Shown here: positions 1 through 5,620 of the stretch, piece after piece
How the letters are laid out: each line of letters begins with the position of its first letter
Numbering within the stretch: the stretch's first letter is position 1
Source of the DNA: an uncultured Ruminococcus sp.
GTDB taxonomy: Bacteria > Bacillota > Clostridia > Oscillospirales > Ruminococcaceae
Direction: 5' to 3'
Assembly (NCBI GenBank): GCA_945835085.1
Contig: CAMAIG010000126.1
Coordinates: 1 to 5,620 of the forward strand
DNA: 5,620 bases
Notes under the pieces: generated by a model
What the model was told of the DNA's origin: nothing
Database searches by the model: none
Seen by the model: the letters and a program-made list of their open reading frames with translations, nothing else
Position numbers and translations under genes: made by a program

Positions 1-2
1 AC

Positions 3-839
3 CATCTCAACCGTATTTCGGGAGCGGATAAGGAGAAATATCAGGGAGCAAAGTCGGGATATTCCGACCTTGATGCCGTTATAAGCGGTCTTAATAAATC
101 AGACCTGCTTATCCTTGCGGCACGTCCCGGTATGGGAAAAACCTCCTTTGCGCTGAATATTGCCGCAAATGTCTGCCGAAGAAGCAGGGACAAGGAGGTC
201 GTTATTTTTTCTCTTGAAATGTCAAAGGAACAGCTTGCGACACGAATTTTGTCGGCGGAGAGCCTTGTTTCCAGCGACCATCTCATAAAGGGAAATATCG
301 ACGAAAAGGACTGGGAAAAGCTTGCTCAGGGCGCCGACAGAATGGCGGATATGAATATGTATCTTGATGATACAGCGGGCATTACCGTTGTGCAGATGAA
401 GGCAAAGCTCAGACGTCTTAAAAACGTGGGGCTTGTGATAATCGACTATCTGCAGCTCATGAATTCAAGCAAGCGCACCGACAACAGAGTTAACGAGATA
501 TCCGATATCACAAGACAGCTGAAGCTTATGGCAAAGGAGCTGAATGTTCCCGTTATCACCCTTTCCCAGCTGTCCCGTTCGGTGGAATCGAGAACGGATA
601 AGCGTCCCTTGCTTTCAGACCTCCGTGAATCGGGTTCTATCGAGCAGGATGCGGATATCGTTATGTTTCTTTACCGTGACGGCTACTACAATAAGGACAA
701 GGCTAAGGACGTGAACCTTGCGGAGTGCATAGTTGCAAAGAACCGTCACGGCGAAACGGGCACCGTAAATCTTCGCTGGAACGGTCAGTACACCCTGTTC
801 CTCAGCGAGGACAGGCACCCTATGCCCTCGGAGAACTGA
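3..839 (+). CDS. dnaB: Replicative DNA helicase DnaB, C-terminal part (5' partial)
   Basis: Ring-shaped hexameric helicase that unwinds DNA ahead of the replication fork using ATP. The reading frame is open from base 3, so the gene begins upstream of the window. The visible 278 residues are the RecA-like ATPase domain and its linker. About 170 N-terminal residues, mainly the primase-binding domain, are missing only because the window starts here. In fragment numbering, Walker A is ARPGMGKTS (residues 40-48), the SLEM motif carrying the catalytic Glu is near 70-73, and Walker B is LVIIDYLQLM (144-153). Then come the LSQLSRSVESR stretch, the SDLRESGSIEQDAD motif and the KNRHG motif with the likely arginine finger. 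All key motifs are intact and no intein interrupts them. The stop is TGA at 837-839, one base before the tilS start. The promoter lies outside the window. Identification is secure. Confidence 0.97.
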   Translation, partial: HLNRISGADKEKYQGAKSGYSDLDAVISGLNKSDLLILAARPGMGKTSFALNIAANVCRRSRDKEVVIFSLEMSKEQLATRILSAESLVSSDHLIKGNIDEKDWEKLAQGADRMADMNMYLDDTAGITVVQMKAKLRRLKNVGLVIIDYLQLMNSSKRTDNRVNEISDITRQLKLMAKELNVPVITLSQLSRSVESRTDKRPLLSDLRESGSIEQDADIVMFLYRDGYYNKDKAKDVNLAECIVAKNRHGETGTVNLRWNGQYTLFLSEDRHPMPSEN

Positions 840-840
840 T

Positions 841-2187
841 ATGCTTGATAAGATCGGAAAAACTATTGACCTGCATGAAATGATATCCCGGGGGGATAAC
901 ATTATTGCAGCGCTTTCGGGAGGAGCGGACAGCGTTTGTCTGCTCCTTGCCATGAAGGAGATTGCTCCATTGTACGGCGCTTCTCTTTGTGCTGTCCACG
1001 TTAATCACTCCATGAGAGGTGAGGAGAGCGACAGGGACGAGGAATTCTGCCGAAGCCTTTGCCAAAGGATCAAGATCCCATTTACGGCAAGAAGGGTCGA
1101 TGTATTTGACTATGTCCGCAAAACGGGCAAGTCAAGCGAGGAAGCCGCAAGAGAGCTAAGATACGGCGTTTTGTTCGAGGAAGCGGAGAAGCTTTCTTCC
1201 CCGAAAATAGCCTGTGCCCATAATCTGTGCGACAGCAGTGAAACGGTGCTTTTTAATATCACCCGAGGCACGGGTATCAAGGGCATCTGCGGTATCCCTT
1301 TCAGAAGGGATATCATAATCCGTCCCCTTCTTGATGTCACAAGAAGCGAGATTGAGGAGTTTCTTCGGGAAAGGGGACAGGATTTTGTTACGGACAGCAG
1401 CAATCTCACCGATGACTATACCCGAAACAGGATAAGACATAGGGTCATTCCCGAGCTTGTGGGAATTAATGAAGGCTTTTACAGGGCAGTTTCAAGGCTG
1501 TCAAGGAGTGCAGCAGAGGACGAGGAGTATTTTTCGGAGCTTCTTGACAGGCTCAGCGAAAATGAGATACCTGATATGCCCGCTGCCGTAAGAAAGCGAT
1601 TTATTGCAAAAAAGCTTTCCGAAGCGAAAATTGAAGCGGGTTTTGACAGGATTTGCGAGCTTGACGGGATAATGAAGGAAAGAAAAGCTGCAAAGGTAAA
1701 TCTCAGCGGAGATGTTTTTGCTGTTTTTGAAAACGGTATCATGACCGTCCGCAAGATAATTCAGACGGAGAAATTTGATTTTTCGGAAGAGCTTGTTTTT
1801 GAGGACGGCAGGGAGATATTTATCCCCCAATTTGATAAAACTGTGAAAATTACAAGGGCTAAAGATGATATTTTTAACGATAGCTCTATTATTCATAAAA
1901 AATTAACAAATAATTGCGTCAATTATGTTAAAATACAAGGTGTCGCTGTGTTAAGGAATAAGCGTGACGGCGACAGGATCACGCCTGCCGGAAGGGATTT
2001 CAATGTAAGGCTCAAAAAGCTTTACAACAATATGAAGGTCCCTGTTGAGAAACGAGGCACGGCTCTGGTAATTGAGGATAACGGAGGAATAATCTGGAGC
2101 GAATACGGGGGAGCGAGTGAAAGAGTTGTCCCGAAAAAAGGCTCAGATCTCCATAATATTTTTGTGATTTCCGTGGAGGAGCATTGA
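841..2187 (+). CDS. tilS: tRNA(Ile)-lysidine synthase TilS
   Basis: Cytoplasmic N-type ATP pyrophosphatase. The family ligates lysine to C34 of the CAU anticodon of tRNA(Ile2), changing decoding from AUG to AUA and charging from Met to Ile. The 448 residues match the usual full length. The ATP-binding PP-loop SGGADS is at residues 26-31, followed by AVHVNHSMRG (51-60), KSSEEAARELRY (97-108), HNLCDSSETV (127-136), RGTGIKGICGIP (142-153) and the DYTRNRIRHRVIPEL segment (192-206). The TilS substrate-binding and C-terminal domains follow, ending with the IEDNGGIIWS element (411-420). The usual HHxDDQxET wording is altered to HNLCDSSET but keeps His127, Asp131 and Glu134. The ATG at 841 is chosen because it puts the PP-loop at the usual distance from the N-terminus. 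A weak Shine-Dalgarno (GGAG, 830-833) lies inside the end of dnaB, which suggests translational coupling. Codons 340-365 are notably AT-rich. Confidence 0.95.
   Translation: MLDKIGKTIDLHEMISRGDNIIAALSGGADSVCLLLAMKEIAPLYGASLCAVHVNHSMRGEESDRDEEFCRSLCQRIKIPFTARRVDVFDYVRKTGKSSEEAARELRYGVLFEEAEKLSSPKIACAHNLCDSSETVLFNITRGTGIKGICGIPFRRDIIIRPLLDVTRSEIEEFLRERGQDFVTDSSNLTDDYTRNRIRHRVIPELVGINEGFYRAVSRLSRSAAEDEEYFSELLDRLSENEIPDMPAAVRKRFIAKKLSEAKIEAGFDRICELDGIMKERKAAKVNLSGDVFAVFENGIMTVRKIIQTEKFDFSEELVFEDGREIFIPQFDKTVKITRAKDDIFNDSSIIHKKLTNNCVNYVKIQGVAVLRNKRDGDRITPAGRDFNVRLKKLYNNMKVPVEKRGTALVIEDNGGIIWSEYGGASERVVPKKGSDLHNIFVISVEEH
1903..1934 (+). promoter_or_regulatory. Possible internal promoter late in tilS
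   Basis: Inside an AT-rich part of tilS there is an extended -10 match, TG-T-TAAAAT (1926-1934). A poor -35-like TTAACA (1903-1908) sits 20 bases from the TAAAAT, longer than the ideal 17. It could give ftsH its own transcription, starting about 330 bases before the ftsH ATG. AT-rich coding sequence often produces such matches by chance, so this is a weak call. Confidence 0.25.
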
Positions 2188-2270
2188 GCATTTTTGCAAG
2201 CCTGCGGGAGCAATCTTAGCGGTAATGTGCTGCAAATTCGGCACTATCGGGAAAAGGAAGGATCTATTAA
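2188..2270. other. tilS-ftsH intergenic gap
   Basis: This 83-base gap holds no gene and no convincing terminator. The only structure seen is a short inverted repeat, TTTGCA (2193-2198) with TGCAAA (2231-2236), separated by 32 bases and without a T-tract, followed by the ftsH ribosome binding site. Read-through from tilS into ftsH is therefore likely. In many Firmicutes hpt lies at this position; no hpt-like translation is visible here. Confidence 0.7.
2255..2261 (+). promoter_or_regulatory. Ribosome binding site of ftsH
   Basis: AGGAAGG lies 9 bases before the ATG at 2271. It fixes the ftsH start and rules out the out-of-frame ATG at 2225. Confidence 0.8.
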
Positions 2271-4193
2271 ATGAAAAAAGGCAGCGGATTTTTAATTTAC
2301 ATTTTTGTAGCCGTCATAATCATCGGCTCCATGGTCTACTGGCTCAGGCAGTCAATGAAGCCCGAGAGCGAGTACACATATTCGGAGATAATGCAGTATT
2401 TCGATAACTATCAGGTGTCGGAATACAAATTTGACCTGGGTACAGGTGAGCTTAATATGACCGTTGAGGAAAACGGCGAGATAAAGGACATCAAGTACAC
2501 CGTTCCCAATGTGAGCATTTTTATCGACGAGATACAGACAAATGCAGAAGGGGATAACTACCGTGAGGCTTACAACAAGCTCCATCCCGACGCTCCTCTG
2601 AAGCAGGAGTATTATAAGATACAGGATAATTCCTGGCTTTTTAACGTCCTCCCCTCCATAATGATACTTGTGCTCATGATAGCATTGTTCGTTTTTACAA
2701 TGCGTCAGGCAGGAGGCGGCGCTAAGCTCAATAATTTCGGCAAGGCTAATATCAAAAATCAGTCCAAAAAGAAAAATACCTTCAAGGACGTTGCAGGCGC
2801 TGACGAGGAAAAGCAGGAGCTTGCAGAGATCGTTGATTTCCTTAAAAATCCCAAGAAATATAATGATATCGGTGCGAGAATACCTAAGGGCGTTCTGCTC
2901 ATGGGACCTCCGGGAACAGGTAAGACCCTGCTTGCAAAGGCAGTTGCAGGTGAAGCGGGCGTTCCCTTCTTCTCAATTTCCGGTTCGGACTTCGTTGAGA
3001 TGTTCGTGGGCGTCGGAGCTTCCCGTGTAAGAGATCTGTTTGAAACCGCAAAGAAGAATGCTCCAGCTATCATCTTCATTGATGAGATCGACGCTGTGGG
3101 ACGCCAGAGAGGTGCAGGTCTTGGGGGCGGACATGATGAGCGTGAGCAGACTCTTAATCAGCTTCTTGTTGAAATGGACGGCTTTGAGGGCAATGAGGGC
3201 GTTATCGTTATCGCTGCCACAAACCGCCGTGATATACTTGACCCCGCACTTCTCCGTCCCGGACGCTTTGACCGTGAGGTAATGGTTGGCTATCCCGATG
3301 TTAAGGGCAGAGAAGAGATACTTAAGGTCCACGCCAAGAACAAGCCCCTGGGACCCGATGTTGACCTTAACGTTATCGCAAAGACAACGCAGTTCTTCAC
3401 AGGTGCAGACCTTGAGAACCTTCTCAATGAAGCCGCTCTCCTTGCTGCCCGTCACGACAGAAAGGCCATCACCGAGGCTGATATCGAAGAGGCCACTCTG
3501 AAGGTAATTGCAGGACCCGAAAAGAAATCCCACATCACCACCGAGCGTGACAGAAGGATAACCGCTTTCCATGAGGCAGGTCATGCTGTTGCGGCATATT
3601 TTCTTCCCGAGTGCGAGAAGGTGCATCAGGTAACGACTATCCAGCGTGGACAGGCTGCAGGTCTTACTGTATGCCGTCCCGAAACCGATGACGCCCACGT
3701 TACAAAGGGCAAGATGTATCAGGATATCGTTATGACCATGGGCGGACGTGTTGCCGAGGCAATAAGCTTCGATGATGTCTGCACAGGTGCGTCGGGAGAT
3801 ATCCAGCAGGCTACAAAGCGTGCAAGAGCAATGGTCACTCAGTACGGCTTCTCCGAAAAGCTGGGACCCGTTCAGTACGGCGGCGGCAACAACGAGGTAT
3901 TCCTCGGAAGAGATTACGGTCATACACAGGATTTCAGCGAGAGCACGGCGGCTCTTATCGACGAGGAAGTTAAGTCTATCATCACAAAGGCATATGCCGA
4001 GTGCGAAAAGCTTCTCAGAGAGCATAACGATAAGCTTAATGAGCTTGCCGAGTACCTTATCGAATACGAAAAGATCGACGGAAATGATTTTGAAAAGCTT
4101 ATGAAAAATGAGCTTGACTGGAGAAATAAGGAAGAAAAGCCCGCAGAGGAGTCTGTGGAAGAAGCTTCCGAAGAGAACAATTCCGAAGAATAA
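2271..4193 (+). CDS. ftsH: ATP-dependent zinc metalloprotease FtsH
   Basis: Hexameric membrane-anchored AAA+ protease that extracts and degrades misassembled membrane proteins and some regulatory proteins. The 640 residues are full length. Transmembrane helix 1 is at about 7-25, an extracytoplasmic domain at about 30-120, and helix 2 at about 123-144. The ATPase follows: Walker A GPPGTGKT (212-219), pore loop MFVGVG (244-249), Walker B IIFIDEID (267-274), and the second region of homology [19 protein letters not shown] (317-335) with arginine fingers Arg329 and Arg332. The protease has HEAGH (434-438; zinc ligands His434 and His438, catalytic Glu435) and the third ligand Asp510 in [10 protein letters not shown]. 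The tail (about 617-640) is strongly acidic, Glu-rich and probably disordered. All catalytic residues are present. The start is set by a good Shine-Dalgarno. The gene ends with three consecutive in-frame stops (TAA TGA TAA, 4191-4199) and a terminator, and is probably the last gene of the dnaB-tilS-ftsH unit. Confidence 0.98.
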   Translation: MKKGSGFLIYIFVAVIIIGSMVYWLRQSMKPESEYTYSEIMQYFDNYQVSEYKFDLGTGELNMTVEENGEIKDIKYTVPNVSIFIDEIQTNAEGDNYREAYNKLHPDAPLKQEYYKIQDNSWLFNVLPSIMILVLMIALFVFTMRQAGGGAKLNNFGKANIKNQSKKKNTFKDVAGADEEKQELAEIVDFLKNPKKYNDIGARIPKGVLLMGPPGTGKTLLAKAVAGEAGVPFFSISGSDFVEMFVGVGASRVRDLFETAKKNAPAIIFIDEIDAVGRQRGAGLGGGHDEREQTLNQLLVEMDGFEGNEGVIVIAATNRRDILDPALLRPGRFDREVMVGYPDVKGREEILKVHAKNKPLGPDVDLNVIAKTTQFFTGADLENLLNEAALLAARHDRKAITEADIEEATLKVIAGPEKKSHITTERDRRITAFHEAGHAVAAYFLPECEKVHQVTTIQRGQAAGLTVCRPETDDAHVTKGKMYQDIVMTMGGRVAEAISFDDVCTGASGDIQQATKRARAMVTQYGFSEKLGPVQYGGGNNEVFLGRDYGHTQDFSESTAALIDEEVKSIITKAYAECEKLLREHNDKLNELAEYLIEYEKIDGNDFEKLMKNELDWRNKEEKPAEESVEEASEENNSEE

Positions 4194-4197
4194 TGAT

Positions 4198-4229
4198 AAA
4201 CGGATGCACTCAGCTGCATCCGTTTTTTT
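4198..4229 (+). terminator. Intrinsic terminator after ftsH
   Basis: A perfect 11-bp stem, AAACGGATGCA (4198-4208) with TGCATCCGTTT (4215-4225), has a 6-base loop and is followed by an uninterrupted run of seven T (4223-4229) that overlaps the stem end. It begins five bases after the ftsH stop codon. This is a textbook Rho-independent terminator. It separates ftsH from the glgP transcription unit. Confidence 0.95.
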
Positions 4230-4268
4230 ACAATGGAAACTGTTAATAAAATGTAAAAATAGTCATAT

Positions 4269-4290
4269 ATTTTGCAAAATCATTGATTTT
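4269..4290. repeat. Two overlapping palindromes at the glgP promoter, candidate operator
   Basis: ATTTTGCAAAAT (4269-4280) is a perfect 12-bp palindrome. It overlaps a second inverted repeat, AAAATCA (4276-4282) and TGATTTT (4284-4290), whose 7-bp arms are perfect around a single T. The second repeat covers the predicted -35 element (4283-4288). The symmetry is plain in the sequence. A role as a regulator binding site is inference, because AT-rich DNA favours short palindromes. Confidence 0.4.
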
Positions 4291-4311
4291 ATACGGCAAA
4301 TGTGGTAAACT
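4283..4311 (+). promoter_or_regulatory. Sigma-A-type promoter of glgP
   Basis: The -35 is TTGATT (4283-4288), the spacer is exactly 17 bases, and the -10 is TAAACT (4306-4311), preceded by an extended -10 TG at 4303-4304. Transcription would start near 4317-4319 and give a leader of about 50 bases. A second extended -10-like match, TGG then TATAAG (4315-4323), has no adequate -35 and is the less likely alternative. Confidence 0.7.
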
Positions 4312-4328
4312 ATATGGTATAAGTGTGT

Positions 4329-4351
4329 TTATGCGGAAGTGTGCCGCATAA
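4329..4351 (+). promoter_or_regulatory. Leader hairpin just before the glgP ribosome binding site
   Basis: TTATGCGG (4329-4336) and CCGCATAA (4344-4351) form a perfect 8-bp stem with the 7-base loop AAGTGTG. The same heptamer AAGTGTG also occurs at 4321-4327, just before the stem. The hairpin would lie about 10 bases from the predicted mRNA 5' end and 3 bases before the Shine-Dalgarno. No T-run follows, so it is not a terminator. It may be a 5' mRNA stabiliser, a translation-control element, or a DNA operator. Confidence 0.55.
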
Positions 4352-4354
4352 TAT

Positions 4355-4360
4355 AGGAGG
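4355..4360 (+). promoter_or_regulatory. Ribosome binding site of glgP
   Basis: The full consensus AGGAGG lies 7 bases before the ATG at 4368 and decides that start. It is the strongest Shine-Dalgarno in the window, consistent with high expression. Confidence 0.93.
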
Positions 4361-4367
4361 AATAGAA

Positions 4368-5620
4368 ATGGAAAAGACACAGTTTTCGGCAAAGATCAGC
4401 GAAAATCTGATGATCGACGGCAGGACCACCATTGAGAAAGCTACTCCCCGTCAGCTTCACAATGCAGTTGCAAGAGCCGTAATGAGCGATATTATCCCCG
4501 TATGGAACAGCACAGAGGAAAAGCACAATGCAAAGCGCAGAGCATATTATCTCTCCGCTGAGTTCCTCATGGGAAGGGCTGTTTTCAATAATCTTTACTG
4601 TGCAGGACTTCTTGATGAAGCAAAGGAGATTTTTTCCGAGCACGGCATCGACATTGCCTGCCTTGAGGAAATAGAGGACGCTTCCCTCGGCAATGGAGGT
4701 CTTGGCAGACTTGCTGCCTGCTTCCTTGATTCCGCAGCTGCCTGTGATATACCCCTTAACGGCTACGGTATCAGATATAAGTACGGACTTTTCAAGCAGT
4801 CCATTGGCAACGGCTTCCAGCAGGAATCCGCAGATCCTTGGCTTGATTACGGCGATGCATGGAGTGTGCGCTGCGACAAGGACACCGTTATAGTTGAGTT
4901 TGCAGATCAGACCGTTAAGGCTGTTCCTTTTGATACTCCCGTTATCGGCTTTGAAAAGAAAGCTGTTAATACCCTTCGTCTGTGGCAGGCTGAGAGCACA
5001 AGCGGCTTCGATTTCCGGAAATTTGACAATCAGGATTATATGGGTGCTTCCGAGGAGAACGTCATGGCTGACGCTATCAACGATGTTCTTTACCCCAACG
5101 ACAACACCGACAAGGGCAGAAGACTCCGCTTAAAGCAGCAGTATTTCTTCGTATCCGCATCTATCCAGGATATCGTAAGACGCTACAAGGCTAAGCACGG
5201 CGACGATTTCTCCCATTTTGCGGAGGATTATGCTATCCAGCTCAACGATACACATCCTACCGTTGCTATCCCCGAGCTTATCAGAATATTCATGTTCAAG
5301 GAAGGACTTTCCTTCAAGGAGGCCTTCGATATCGTTCAGAAGACCTGCAACTATACAAACCACACTGTTCTCGGTGAGGCTCTCGAAAAGTGGAACATTT
5401 CCCTCTTTAAGAGCGTTATTCCCACTGTTTACGAGATCATTCTCATGATAAACGATCACCTTAAAAAGTATCTGAAGTCCATCGGTCAGACCGAGGCTCA
5501 GATAAACTCCAAGCTTATTGTTGACGGCGGCGTTATCCACATGGCAAGAATGGCAATCTTTGCTTCCTCCCACACAAACGGCGTTGCTGCGCTCCATACC
5601 AATATCCTTATGCACGACGT
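4368..5620 (+). CDS. glgP: Glycogen/alpha-glucan phosphorylase, N-terminal part (3' partial)
   Basis: GT35-family phosphorylase. It releases glucose-1-phosphate from the non-reducing ends of glycogen or other alpha-1,4-glucans using phosphate and a pyridoxal phosphate cofactor, in the cytoplasm. The frame stays open to the window end, giving 417 codons of the family's roughly 750-850. Family motifs seen are YYLSAEFLMGR (60-70), ASLGNGGLGRLAACFLDS (105-122), YGIRYKYGLFKQ (133-144), NTLRLW (201-206), VLYPND (240-245), RLKQQYFFVSASIQDI (254-269), AIQLNDTHPTVAIPEL (289-304) and YTNHTVLGEALEKW (329-342), whose His332 corresponds to the sugar-binding His of the family. The C-terminal half, with the cofactor-binding lysine, lies beyond the window, so the active site cannot be fully checked. 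The short N-terminus lacks the phosphorylation extension of the animal enzyme. Substrate preference (glycogen, starch or maltodextrin) cannot be decided here. It has its own promoter and leader. Confidence 0.96.
   Translation, partial: MEKTQFSAKISENLMIDGRTTIEKATPRQLHNAVARAVMSDIIPVWNSTEEKHNAKRRAYYLSAEFLMGRAVFNNLYCAGLLDEAKEIFSEHGIDIACLEEIEDASLGNGGLGRLAACFLDSAAACDIPLNGYGIRYKYGLFKQSIGNGFQQESADPWLDYGDAWSVRCDKDTVIVEFADQTVKAVPFDTPVIGFEKKAVNTLRLWQAESTSGFDFRKFDNQDYMGASEENVMADAINDVLYPNDNTDKGRRLRLKQQYFFVSASIQDIVRRYKAKHGDDFSHFAEDYAIQLNDTHPTVAIPELIRIFMFKEGLSFKEAFDIVQKTCNYTNHTVLGEALEKWNISLFKSVIPTVYEIILMINDHLKKYLKSIGQTEAQINSKLIVDGGVIHMARMAIFASSHTNGVAALHTNILMHD

Noticed and set aside
3..131. dnaB starting at the ATG at 132, giving a shorter protein
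   Set aside because: That ATG lies inside Walker A (the Met of PGMGKT). The frame is open upstream to base 3 and encodes normal DnaB sequence, so the gene is cut by the window and not truncated.
2225..2407. A 60-codon + strand frame starting upstream of ftsH
   Set aside because: It overlaps the first 46 codons of ftsH in another frame, resembles no known protein, and the only good Shine-Dalgarno is placed for the ftsH ATG at 2271.
2973..4025. A 350-codon open frame on the - strand, antisense to ftsH
   Set aside because: It is exactly in codon register with ftsH, so its stops would arise only where ftsH uses TTA, CTA or TCA codons, which this gene rarely uses. It ends at the TCA codon for Ser235. 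The protein looks like no known family and no ribosome binding site is evident. It is a codon-bias artefact.
4252..4265. A possible catabolite-repression (cre-like) site upstream of glgP, TGTAAAAATAGTCA
   Set aside because: The outer bases resemble the cre consensus, but the central CG that CcpA-type and other LacI-family regulators need is absent.
5130..5615. A 161-codon open frame on the - strand, antisense to glgP
   Set aside because: Also in codon register with the sense gene and ending at a rare sense TTA leucine codon (5130-5132). Same codon-bias artefact; the + strand frame has unmistakable phosphorylase motifs.

Overview
The window is an ordinary-looking chromosomal stretch from a Gram-positive anaerobe. 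Gene order (dnaB, tilS, ftsH), intermediate base composition and protein wording point to a clostridial Firmicute, most likely a Ruminococcus-like member of the Oscillospiraceae/Ruminococcaceae. This placement is inferred from gene order and remembered family features, not from a database search. All genes lie on the + strand.

Layout: (1) 3-839 is the 3' part of dnaB, the replicative helicase, cut by the window start. (2) 841-2187 is complete tilS, the tRNA(Ile2)-lysidine synthase, starting one base after the dnaB stop, so the two are probably cotranscribed and translationally coupled. (3) After an 83-base gap, 2271-4193 is complete ftsH, the membrane AAA+ zinc protease. (4) Three in-frame stops and a strong intrinsic terminator (4198-4229) close this housekeeping operon. 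(5) A 138-base AT-rich gap holds a good sigma-A-type promoter, two overlapping palindromes at its -35 element, a hairpin in the predicted leader and a strong Shine-Dalgarno. (6) 4368 to the window end is the N-terminal half of glgP, an alpha-glucan (glycogen) phosphorylase, cut by the window end.

The first three genes serve replication, tRNA decoding fidelity and membrane protein quality control. glgP is a separate transcription unit for storage-polysaccharide breakdown. No RNA gene, mobile element, CRISPR array or unknown gene is visible, and I see no evidence of an undescribed multi-gene system. The points most worth a second look are the regulatory architecture upstream of glgP, the absence of hpt between tilS and ftsH, and a possible internal promoter late in tilS.
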